From NCBI RefSeq assembly GCF_000214175.1, contig NC_015564.1:2108001-2172000 (forward strand): DNA of 64,000 nt, written 5' to 3'. The stretch's first letter is position 1. Each line of letters begins with the position of its first letter. The stretch comes from Hoyosella subflava DQS3-9A1 (lineage in GTDB: Bacteria; Actinomycetota; Actinomycetes; Mycobacteriales; Mycobacteriaceae). A model generated the notes under the pieces. That model made no database searches and was not told the origin of the DNA. It saw nothing but the letters and a program-made list of their open reading frames with translations. This document shows, in pieces, positions 54,712 to 63,700 of this stretch. The position numbers were made by a program, and so were the translations under genes.

Positions 54712-56211
54712 TTACGTGTTCCGTGAGGGAGCCCGACGGTGACGCGGTATGAAGAAGAAGGCTGCCACGGCACCAGCTAGCAGGATGGCTGCGGGGAGGA
54801 AGAGTGACTGCCCCATCGCGATACTGAACGCCTCACTGGACCCTGCGTCGACAACCGTGTCGCCGTCTGCAGCTACCGGTACACCCAGTGCGGTACTGCG
54901 CGTCGCCATCAACGCGGCAATCCCCGCGCTGCCGAGTACAGCTCCCGTCTGCCGGGTGGTGTTGTAGACGCCCGCACCTGCTCCCGCGACGGTGTGCGCC
55001 AGCGCGCGCGTTGCCGTCGTTGACAGCGGTGACCAGATTCCCGCGTTGGCAATGCCGATGAGCGTCAGCGGGATCACGAGCAGCCAGAAATCGGTGTCCG
55101 GACGCATGATCAGACCGAGCCACGCGGTGGACGCCGCGAGAAGAAGGAAGGAAGGCACAGCGATTACCCGGGCATCGATACGATCAACAGCGCGCCCCAC
55201 CATTGGCGCGAGGACGCCTGCGAGCACGGCCACTGGCACTAGTAGCAGCGCGGCCCGGGCAGCTGTGAATCCGCGGGCTTCCTGTGCGTAGAGCATGACT
55301 GGCAGGAACATGCTCACCGAGGCGAAACCCATAGTGGAGATACCGAAGGCGGCCAGTGAGAAGTTGCGGTCACGGAAGATCGAGAGTGGCAGTAGTGGGT
55401 CATGCGTCCCGATCGCCTGGCGCAGCAGAAAAAGCGCAAAGGTCACGACACCGGTCGCGATGAGGAGCGGTATCGAAACGAATCCAGTGATGGTTCCCCA
55501 GTTGTACTTCGACCCTTCCTGAATGCCGAAGACGATGAGGAAAACCGCACACGCACTGAGGGCCACACTCAGCGCGTCGATACGTCGTGCAGTCCGCGGC
55601 AGATCCGGCACGAGCCGCCACGCGAGCACGAACGCGAGGATACCCAGCGGAATATTGACGAAAAAGATCCATTCCCATCCGAGCGTGCCCACGATGACAC
55701 CGCCAAGCAGGGGACCAGCGAGAGTTGCGGCTCCCGCCACCGCACCCCACATACCCATTGCCGCGCCGCGACGCTCGGGCGGAAACGTTCGCGTGATGAT
55801 CGCCATTGTCTGCGGCGACATCAGCGATGCCCCGAGCCCCTGCACCACACGGGCCGCGATAAGCATGGCAATGCTGCCGGACAGACCGCATGCGACCGAT
55901 GCGCAGGCGAACGTGATGAGCCCGGCCATGTACACGCGTTTGGGCCCGAACCGATCTCCGAGCCGGCCCGTGATGAGCAAAGGCACCGCGAAGGCCAGCA
56001 GATAGCCGCTCGTCACCCACACCGCGGTCGCAATATCGGTATCGAGTTCCCGCATGATCGTCGGGGTCGCGACCGTCACAATTGTCGTGTCCACCAGGAT
56101 CATGAAGAAGCCGAGGCACAAAGCCCACAGCCCGGCCCAGGGGTTCGCGGCGGCCGTCACCGGGGAACCAGGTGAAGTCGTGGGCGTAGGCATGCCTCCA
56201 TCCTCGCCCAT
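54712..56211 (-). CDS. DHA2-family MFS multidrug exporter (EmrB/QacA type)
   Basis: This 499-residue membrane protein has about 14 helices. It shows LDxT-type motif D1 in MILVDTTIVTVATPTI, motif A in GRLGDRFGPKRVYM and motif C in GPLLGGVIVGTLGWEWIFFV. Such proteins expel drugs by proton antiport; the substrate is unknown. ATG 56211 is used; ATG 56193 is nearer the family homology. It is divergent from the lipoprotein gene. Confidence 0.88.
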   Translation of the reverse strand: MGEDGGMPTPTTSPGSPVTAAANPWAGLWALCLGFFMILVDTTIVTVATPTIMRELDTDIATAVWVTSGYLLAFAVPLLITGRLGDRFGPKRVYMAGLITFACASVACGLSGSIAMLIAARVVQGLGASLMSPQTMAIITRTFPPERRGAAMGMWGAVAGAATLAGPLLGGVIVGTLGWEWIFFVNIPLGILAFVLAWRLVPDLPRTARRIDALSVALSACAVFLIVFGIQEGSKYNWGTITGFVSIPLLIATGVVTFALFLLRQAIGTHDPLLPLSIFRDRNFSLAAFGISTMGFASVSMFLPVMLYAQEARGFTAARAALLLVPVAVLAGVLAPMVGRAVDRIDARVIAVPSFLLLAASTAWLGLIMRPDTDFWLLVIPLTLIGIANAGIWSPLSTTATRALAHTVAGAGAGVYNTTRQTGAVLGSAGIAALMATRSTALGVPVAADGDTVVDAGSSEAFSIAMGQSLFLPAAILLAGAVAAFFFIPRHRRAPSRNT

Positions 56212-56293
56212 CTGCGTTCATGAGAAAGCCCGAGGTATCGGCAGGGTCACGGCTGCTGCGACGTTATCCGCAAACCGGGCACCTGGTCGTAGC

Positions 56294-57058
56294 ATGGGGC
56301 TCATGGACTCCCGTGTAAAGCAACGACTTGTCGTCGCGGGCGCCGCAGTGGCGTTCCTTGTAGTGTCTGCCTGCGCACAGCCAGATGCGCCAGATCCAGG
56401 GGAAACGACGGTTCCGGGCACCTCGCCTGCCACGGCTGAGGAACCGGTTACCGAGGCGCCCACAGAGGACGAGGATCAAGATGCGCTGCCCGGTGAACCA
56501 AGTCTGTTTGGGCCGTCCGAGGGTGCGGACGTAGCGATCGTCGGCGTGACCTACCCGGATACGATCGCGCTGCTCGAGGACCCGGGGGCGACGGAATCGG
56601 TCGTCGCCGACCTTGACCCGCTGACGGCGACCCTGTCCGCAACTGGAAACAACTGGCAACTGCCCGACTCGACATGGTTCGAGGTCGAGAGCGACGAGGG
56701 CAGCGGCTGGCTTAACGCGCGAAACGTTTCGCAGCTCGGTCAAACCGATGACGCTACGAGTGAGATCGTTGAATCGGAAGGCCGATACACGGCAGGCTCG
56801 GTTGAAGATCTCGGTGAGATGGTTGCTGACTATTTCGCGCCCGCGGAGCCACCAGCGCGTGTCGTGCAGTCAGGCCCGGCAACCCGTGGGGACCTGCACG
56901 AAGTCACCTTCGATGTGATCGGGCTCGGAGACGACGCGACAATGGGATATCGGTTGCTGGTGTTCGGTATTGAGGACAACGCAACGGTTGCTTTGCGCAC
57001 CGTGGAGCGCACCGTGATGTGCGCACGCGGCGTCACCGACGATGGTTTGTGCGTCTGA
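56294..57058 (+). CDS. Lipoprotein with SH3-like domain, function unknown
   Basis: This 254-residue protein has a signal peptide with lipobox VSAC (C27), a low-complexity Pro/Thr/Glu linker (about 28-75), then a bacterial SH3-like stretch with YPDTIALLEDPG and GSGWLNARNVSQLG. A separate C-terminal part (about 170-254) ends in a cysteine pair (MCARG, GLCV). The role is unknown; it probably sits at the cell surface. ATG 56294 is used; ATG 56303 is nearby. It converges on the Kelch kinase with nine bases between stops. Confidence 0.72.
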   Translation: MGLMDSRVKQRLVVAGAAVAFLVVSACAQPDAPDPGETTVPGTSPATAEEPVTEAPTEDEDQDALPGEPSLFGPSEGADVAIVGVTYPDTIALLEDPGATESVVADLDPLTATLSATGNNWQLPDSTWFEVESDEGSGWLNARNVSQLGQTDDATSEIVESEGRYTAGSVEDLGEMVADYFAPAEPPARVVQSGPATRGDLHEVTFDVIGLGDDATMGYRLLVFGIEDNATVALRTVERTVMCARGVTDDGLCV

Positions 57059-57067
57059 ACACGGATC

Positions 57068-60000
57068 TCATCCGAAGCGCAGGGTCTCCGCCGCGTTCGT
57101 CGAGGCGGTGTGGCCTGGCCGTGTCGCACCGCCGATCGCGTAGACGGTGTCGCCGATCGTTGCCAGCGCGATTCCGTGACGGCCGATTTGCAGATCAGGC
57201 AGCTGGGTCCACGCACCCGTCGCTGGATTGAGCGCGTAGACGATACTGAGTACGTGCGCAGACTCCTCGCCGCCCGCCACGACAATGTAACCCTCACGTG
57301 CCGCGGTGGGGACGTAGGTAGCCGCGACGCCGCCTCGCGCTTCGGGCATGCTCGGCATGAAAGCCCACTCGCCGGTAGCGGGGTCGAATCGTTCGACCGC
57401 AGCTGAGTTGTTGTCGACGGTGAGGGTGCGTCCTCCGATCGCATAGGCGTATGTGCCGTCGCTCGCGCCTGCGAGGTGTTCCCGGGGAGTTGGAATCTCA
57501 CCGGCGACAGTCCACTCACTGCCATCGAACACCTCTGTAGGTCCCACCAATTCACCGTCGGCCTGGCCGCCGAACACAACGATCCGGTTCCCCACGACCG
57601 CGGCTGCTGCGGCGGCGCGCGGGTGATTCAGCGACGCGACTTCAGTCCACTGCCCGTCACGCAATGCGAACACGCGATCCGAAACGATAGCCGACGTGTC
57701 ACCGCCCTCGGCAGACCAGCCGCCGATAACGAAGAGTTCCCCGCGGTAGCTGACCGCCATCGCGTGGTTCAGGTCGATAGGCAGCGGGGGAGCGATCCCG
57801 CGGCGCCAATCTGGCGGCCGGCCGCTCGGATCGAACGCCTCCACGAGAGTGGTGGACCCGCGATCATCTATGCCGCCCGCTACCCACAAGAGTTCGTCGA
57901 CGACCGCTGCTGCTGCCCACTGCCGTGGCGTGTTGGAGCGCGCGGTTTCCACCCACCAATCCGGGTCCGTGCGCGGAGCCGGGATACGGAGTGTTTCCGT
58001 AGCGTTGGTGGTTCCGCGGTGACCTATCTGGTTCGCTCCGCCAATTGCGTACATTTCACCCCTCACCGCGGCGACAGACATGCCGTGGCGAGGGGTCCTC
58101 ATCTCAGGCAGCTGAGACCACGTCTGTGCGGCGATGTCGTAGCTTTCGGTGACACCGCTGACCCGGTCGGGGAGTTCGCCGCCCACCGCGAGAATGCGCC
58201 CATCGGCGAATGCTGCACCGAGGCCACCGCGAGGCGTTGGCATGTCAGGCAAACTCGTCCACGTGTCCGCCACGGGATCGTATCGGTCGAGCGCAGCACT
58301 GTTGTCATCAACTGACAGCTGTCTGCCTCCGACCGCGTACACGAAGGACCCATCGGTCGTGGCTGCCAGATGTTCACGCGGAACCGGGATCGCAGCCGCG
58401 TCGACCCATCGTTCACCGTCGAAAACCTCGGTTTCGGGGACCAGTTCGCCGTCTGACTGCCCGCCGAACACCACGATCTTGCCGGCCGCGACGGCCGCTG
58501 CGGCCGCTGCTCGCGGATGATTGAGGGGAGGCAGTTCGACCCACCTGCGGCCGTCGCGGAGGGCGAGTACCTGGCCAGTGGTGGTGCTTCCCCCGTCCAG
58601 CCAGCCGCCAATCACAACGAGTTCCCCGTTGTAGAACACGGCGGCTGCGTGGTCCACCGGCTCCGAGAGACTGAGACCTGTCCGCCATTGTCTTCCACCG
58701 CCGGGGTCGTAGCCCCGTACCGCGTCGGTGCTCGCTCCGTTTTCGTCGAGCCCGCCAATGACCCAGACGATGCCGCCGTCATCGACAGCCGTCGCTGTCT
58801 GCTGACGGGCTAGTGGCGCATCTGGGTACGGTGACCAGGAATCAGCCACGGTTTCGAACGTGCATTCTTCAGCCGAATAGGGGGGCTGTGTGCAGGTCGC
58901 CGGGCTTGTGCGCGGCCACAACGCCCAGCCTACCGCGATGACAAGAATGGGAACGAGCGTGATGGCGGCATAAGTCAGCACACGAGAGTTCCGGCGTGAT
59001 GGCGGCGTATCCGGTGGCCCTGGACTGGGTTCCGGCGTCACTGGAATTGCGGGGTTCGCTACTGGGGGCAAAGGCGCGACTGGGATGCTGGGCGGCTGCG
59101 CTTCGCGGCTTTCCCCGGTGGGTGGCCGTACTTCGCTCGGCGCGGTGAAGTCGGGTGCGCGTGGTGAGGCCTCGGTCTCCTCGAAGTCGGCCGCGCCGTC
59201 CGCCGGCCACGCAGCGCTGGCGGTATCGAGATCGTCAGCGTCGAACTCGGGAATCGCCATATCGTCTACGGGCAGGCCGTGACGTTCCTGAGCAGCCTGA
59301 AGTTCGTGGCCGAGCTCCTCGGCGGACTGCCAGCGATCGTCTATGCGAAGCGCCATCGACTTCTCAATCGCGGCGCAAATATCGTCGGGTATGCCTCGTT
59401 CCCGAAGGTCCGGTAACGGCTGCGTCGTGATGCGCACGAATTGTGCGACGAGTTCCTCTCCGGTGCGCCGCTCATGCGCTGCTTTACCCGTGATCAGTGC
59501 AAACAACGTAGCACCGAGAGCATAAATGTCCGCCGCGCGAGTTGGTTTGTGCCCCTCGAGGACCTCCGGTGCGGTGTAGGCAAGGGAGCCAGTAAATGCC
59601 GCGGTGGCGGTTTCGAAGCCGCCCTCGATCCGGGCGATACCGAAATCGGTGAGGCGCGGCTCGTCGTAGTCCGACATCAGGATGTTGCCGGGTTTGACGT
59701 CACGATGCAGTGTCCCGCACCGATGCGCGGTTTCGAGCGCGCCCGCGAGTTTGACGCCAATGCTTATTGCCGTGCTCCAGGCGATAGGACCATGGCGGCG
59801 CAACCGGACGGCGAGCGAATCGCGCGGGTGGAAGGGCATGACGATGTAGGGGCGGCCGGAATCGGTCGCACCGACCTGAATGATATTGACGATGTTCGGG
59901 TGCCCGGAGAGTCGCCCCATTGCATGGCCCTCGCGAAGGAAGCGCTCCCGGTTGTCGCGGTCAAGGTCGGAGGACAACACCTTGACAGCGACCACACGCC

Positions 60001-60145
60001 CCACTGCCGCCTGGACGCATCGATAGACCGTGCCGAACCCGCCTCGTCCAACCATTCGGGCATTGATGAAACCGGCTGCCGAAAGCTCGTCGGCAATCCC
60101 CGGCCCAGAACCGCCAGGCGTCGGTGTATCGCCTTCTTCTGCCAT
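57068..60145 (-). CDS. Ser/Thr protein kinase with twin six-bladed Kelch propeller
   Basis: This 1025-residue transmembrane kinase has a cytosolic kinase domain (about 25-290) with GRGGFG at 33-38, catalytic Lys55, HRDVKPGN at 147-154, DFG at 167-169 and APE at 192-194. An acidic/Pro-rich linker follows, then one transmembrane helix (about 389-410). The outer part (about 420-1025) has twelve Kelch blades as two sets of six, from duplication: for example VVFGGQSDGELV and VVFGGQADGELV in matching positions. ATG 60145 has AGGAGG nine bases upstream; the 26-residue longer ORF lacks one. The ligand is unknown. It is divergent from narG, 597 bases away. Confidence 0.88.
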   Translation of the reverse strand: MAEEGDTPTPGGSGPGIADELSAAGFINARMVGRGGFGTVYRCVQAAVGRVVAVKVLSSDLDRDNRERFLREGHAMGRLSGHPNIVNIIQVGATDSGRPYIVMPFHPRDSLAVRLRRHGPIAWSTAISIGVKLAGALETAHRCGTLHRDVKPGNILMSDYDEPRLTDFGIARIEGGFETATAAFTGSLAYTAPEVLEGHKPTRAADIYALGATLFALITGKAAHERRTGEELVAQFVRITTQPLPDLRERGIPDDICAAIEKSMALRIDDRWQSAEELGHELQAAQERHGLPVDDMAIPEFDADDLDTASAAWPADGAADFEETEASPRAPDFTAPSEVRPPTGESREAQPPSIPVAPLPPVANPAIPVTPEPSPGPPDTPPSRRNSRVLTYAAITLVPILVIAVGWALWPRTSPATCTQPPYSAEECTFETVADSWSPYPDAPLARQQTATAVDDGGIVWVIGGLDENGASTDAVRGYDPGGGRQWRTGLSLSEPVDHAAAVFYNGELVVIGGWLDGGSTTTGQVLALRDGRRWVELPPLNHPRAAAAAAVAAGKIVVFGGQSDGELVPETEVFDGERWVDAAAIPVPREHLAATTDGSFVYAVGGRQLSVDDNSAALDRYDPVADTWTSLPDMPTPRGGLGAAFADGRILAVGGELPDRVSGVTESYDIAAQTWSQLPEMRTPRHGMSVAAVRGEMYAIGGANQIGHRGTTNATETLRIPAPRTDPDWWVETARSNTPRQWAAAAVVDELLWVAGGIDDRGSTTLVEAFDPSGRPPDWRRGIAPPLPIDLNHAMAVSYRGELFVIGGWSAEGGDTSAIVSDRVFALRDGQWTEVASLNHPRAAAAAAVVGNRIVVFGGQADGELVGPTEVFDGSEWTVAGEIPTPREHLAGASDGTYAYAIGGRTLTVDNNSAAVERFDPATGEWAFMPSMPEARGGVAATYVPTAAREGYIVVAGGEESAHVLSIVYALNPATGAWTQLPDLQIGRHGIALATIGDTVYAIGGATRPGHTASTNAAETLRFG

Positions 60146-60154
60146 TCGTCCCAG

Positions 60155-60168
60155 CCTCCTATTGGAGG
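60155..60168 (-). promoter_or_regulatory. Ribosome binding site in a hairpin before the Kelch kinase
   Basis: On the coding strand CCTCC-AATA-GGAGG forms a short hairpin whose second arm is the Shine-Dalgarno sequence, nine bases before the ATG at 60145. Folding would hide the site. Five pairs is a weak stem; the effect is inferred. Confidence 0.45.
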
Positions 60169-60251
60169 ACGTGTAGCGTTCCCGCTGTGGTTGTCGCGTG
60201 GGCAGCCATTCATAGTTTCCCACTCGGTACCAGCGGCGTCTATGATTTGAT

Positions 60252-60269
60252 GCGCATTTCCAAATGCGC
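60252..60269. promoter_or_regulatory. Perfect 18-bp palindrome upstream of the Kelch kinase
   Basis: GCGCATTT-CC-AAATGCGC is a perfect inverted repeat with eight-base arms, about 107 bases upstream of the kinase start. Its core CGCATT-N4-AATGCG also lies upstream of ectD. It is a candidate operator of an unknown dimeric regulator. Confidence 0.5.
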
Positions 60270-60549
60270 CGCCATTTACGTCCGTGCGATTACACCGTGC
60301 TGCCGGTGTTTTCCGTACTCTCGGCAAACCCTCCGGTTCCCGACGTCGGGTGCAGGTTCGTGTTCTTAAGGTTCTCAATGGGGGCGTCGCGCATCCAGGC
60401 ACCCTAGGGGTGGAGAATCGGCCACCTGGCCGCGCTGCCACCGCTGCGAGATGGTTAATTCTTTGTTCCGCACTCTTCACCGCGCCGCGGGTGGCGGTGC
60501 GTCGTTTGGCGGTAAAGCCCCTGATCAGTGCGCGGCGCCTGTCGCTTTC

Positions 60550-60566
60550 GTCACATTTAATGTAAC
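60550..60566. promoter_or_regulatory. Imperfect palindrome upstream of narG
   Basis: GTCACATTTAATGTAAC, with core ACATT-T-AATGT, lies 177 bases before the narG start. Half-sites resemble GlnR boxes (GTCAC, GTAAC) but the spacing is one base too long. It may bind a nitrate or oxygen regulator. Confidence 0.3.
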
Positions 60567-60742
60567 TACGACATTGCGGGTGTCGCACCGGGTGAAGGGC
60601 CTTGGCGTGCGATACATCGTCGGCGTTGAACCGCAGGTCACGCGGTATATACAGTCGTTCAAACCTGCTCAGCCCATCGCAGTTTGCGCCAGATGCCGGA
60701 GTTAACCGATTCGACATCAGGTGCTCCCTCGAGAGGACAGTT

Positions 60743-63700
60743 GTGACCGACCTCGCCGACCAGCGTGCCAGTTCAACCGGCAGCCCAGATGTAGCGGAAT
60801 CGCTCTTAAGGCTCGGACGTCATTTTCAGCGAGGTGACGCTTCCGACGACTTACGGGCGATTCACAAGTCTGGTGGACGCCAGGCAGACGCGTTCTATCG
60901 CGACCGAATGTCGTACGACAAAGTTGTGCGGTCCACGCATGGCGTTAACTGCACGGGATCGTGCTCGTGGAAGATTTACGTCAAAGACGGAATTATTACC
61001 TGGGAAGCGCAACAAACGGATTATCCGTCTATCGGCCCGGACAAACCTGAGTATGAGCCCCGCGGATGTCCGCGCGGTGCGTCTTTCTCGTGGTATACGT
61101 ATTCGCCGGCCAGAGTGAGGTACCCGTACGTTCGCGGAACGCTCCTCGAGCTGTACCGTGCTGCCAAGGAGCGATTGAAAGACCCAGTGCTGGCGTGGGC
61201 TGACGTTGTCGAGGACCCAGAACAGTCGCGACGCTACAAGAGTGCACGCGGCAAAGGCGGGTTCGTCCGCGCCGAGTGGTGGGAAGCGGCGGAGATGATC
61301 GCGGCCGCGCACGTTCACACCATCAAGAAGTATGGTCCGGACCGTGTCGCTGGTTTCTCACCCATCCCGGCGATGTCGATGGTGTCCCACGCAATTGGTG
61401 CGCGTTTCATCTCGATGCTCGGCGGAACGATGCTGTCGTTCTACGACTGGTACGCGGACTTGCCGGAAGCCTCACCACAGGTGTTCGGTGACCAGACGGA
61501 CGTACCCGAATCAGCTGACTGGTTCGACGCCGGCTACCTCATCATGTGGGGCTCAAACGTGCCGGTTACCCGCACACCGGACGCCCACTATATGACCGAA
61601 GCGCGCTACCGGGGTCAAAAAGTCATCGTCGTCTCTCCGGACTATGCGGACAACACTAAGTTCGCCGACGAGTGGCTGCCCGCCCGCCCAGGAACCGATG
61701 GCGCGCTGGCGATGTCCATGGGACACGTCATTCTGAAAGAATTCTTCGTCGACAAGACGACACCACGCTTCCTTGATTACGTTCGCAAATACACGGATCT
61801 GCCCTATCTCGTCACGTTGGAGGACGACACCACAGGTCAGTCCTTTGTTCCGGGAAAGTTCCTCACCGCCGCGGATCTCGGATCGAACTCGGAAGGCGCG
61901 GAGTTCAAGACGGTACTGCTGAACTCGGAGACGGGTGAGGCAGTGGTGCCGGGTGGTTCACTCGGCCACCGATTCACCGCGTCCGGAAAAGGGAAATGGA
62001 ACCTTGATCTCGGCGACGTGATTCCGGCACTGACGCTGCACGGATCAGCCGAGACCGCAAAGGTGAGACTGCCCCGATTCGACACCACAACGCCTGAAGT
62101 GCTCACTCGTGGCGTCCCGGTGCGGACAGTTGCAGGCAAGCGCGTCACCACCGTGTACGACTTGATGCTGGCCCAGTACGGGGTGCACAGGGACGGCTTG
62201 CCGGGCTCCTGGCCCAAGGGGTTCGATGATCCTTCCCAGCCGTACACACCCGCGTGGCAAGAAGGAATCACCGGAGTCAAAGCCGCATCAGCCATCAAGG
62301 TGGCACGAGAGTTCGCCGACAATGCCGACCGCTCCGGTGGCCGTTCGATGATTCTCATGGGAGCGGGCACGAACCACTGGTTCCATTCAGACCAGATCTA
62401 CCGTTCCTTCCTGGCTCTCACCTTGTTGACTGGCTGCCAGGGCGTAAACGGCGGTGGCTGGGCACATTACGTCGGACAGGAGAAGTGCCGGCCTCTCACT
62501 GGATGGGGCACCCTCGCATTCGGTCTCGACTGGGCACGCCCACCGCGCCAGATGCAGGGCACCATTTTCTGGTACCTCGCGACGGATCAGTGGCGCTATG
62601 ACCCTTTCACGTCCGAGGTCGTGGCGTCGCCGCTGGCCAAGGGCGCTTTCCGGGGCCGGACCGCCGCCGACAACATCGCCCTGGCGACGCGGCTCGGCTG
62701 GATGCCGTCGTATCCCACGTTCAACCGCAACCCACTCGACCTCGCGGACGAAGCGGAACGTCTCGGCAAGGACCCTGTCAGCCACGTGGTCGACGGACTG
62801 AAATCGGGGCACCTGCAATTCGCATGCGAAGACCCGGACGCCCCAGAGAACTTCCCCAGAGTGCTGACTGTGTGGCGGTCGAACCTGCTCGGCTCATCAG
62901 CGAAAGGCAACGAATACTTCCTCAAACACCTCCTCGGCGCCGACACGAACTTGCGCACGACTGATGCGGAGGGCATCCGGCCCGAGGACGTCAAGTGGCG
63001 TGACGAAGCACCCGCAGGCAAGCTCGACTTGTTGTTGTCGCTGGACTTCCGGATGACCTCGACAACTCTGTTCTCCGACATCGTTCTTCCCGCAGCAACG
63101 TGGTACGAGAAGCACGATCTGTCGAGCACCGACATGCACCCGTTCGTGCATGCTTTCTCGCCGGCCATCAGTCCGCCGTGGGAATCGAAGACGGACTTTG
63201 AGGCGTTTCACCGCATCGCCCGGGGATTCGGCTGGCTTGCCGAGAAACACCTCGGTGTTCGCAAGGACGTCGTCGCCACGCCGCTGATGCACGACACAGC
63301 GGATGCGACCGCCCAGCCGGGAGGCAAAGTCCGGGACTGGAAGAAAGGCGAGTGCGAACCCATCCCGGGTAAGACCATGCCAAAACTCACTGTCGTAGAG
63401 CGAGACTACCCGGCACTGGCGGACAAGATGTCAGCGCTCGGACCGCTTGTCGAGCAGATAGGCCTGACCGTCAAAGGTGTCACGACCTACCCGGCCGAAG
63501 AGGTGGAATACCTCAAGGAGATGAACGGCGTCATCCCGACTGGACCCGCGGCGGGGCGGCCGTCGCTCAAGAAGGACACCCACGCTGCCGAGGCCGTACT
63601 TGCGCTCTCTGGAACCACCAACGGCCGTCTCGCCACCGAAGGTTTCCTGAGCCTCGAAACCCGCACCGGAACGAAGCTGGCTGACCTTGCCGCGGAGCAC

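Larger units (their letters stand above)
60146..60742. other. Intergenic region between the Kelch kinase and narG
   Basis: This 597-base gap has no convincing gene. It holds the kinase ribosome-site hairpin, an 18-base palindrome near 60252, an imperfect palindrome near 60550, and a TATATACAG promoter-like stretch about 90 bases before narG. Nothing else was recognised. Confidence 0.7.

Noticed and set aside
60550-60566. GlnR box before narG
   Set aside because: Half-sites match but spacing is seven instead of six bases, so I list it only as an unassigned palindrome.
60224-60742. A gene in the kinase-narG gap
   Set aside because: Open frames here are short, without ribosome binding sites or family similarity.
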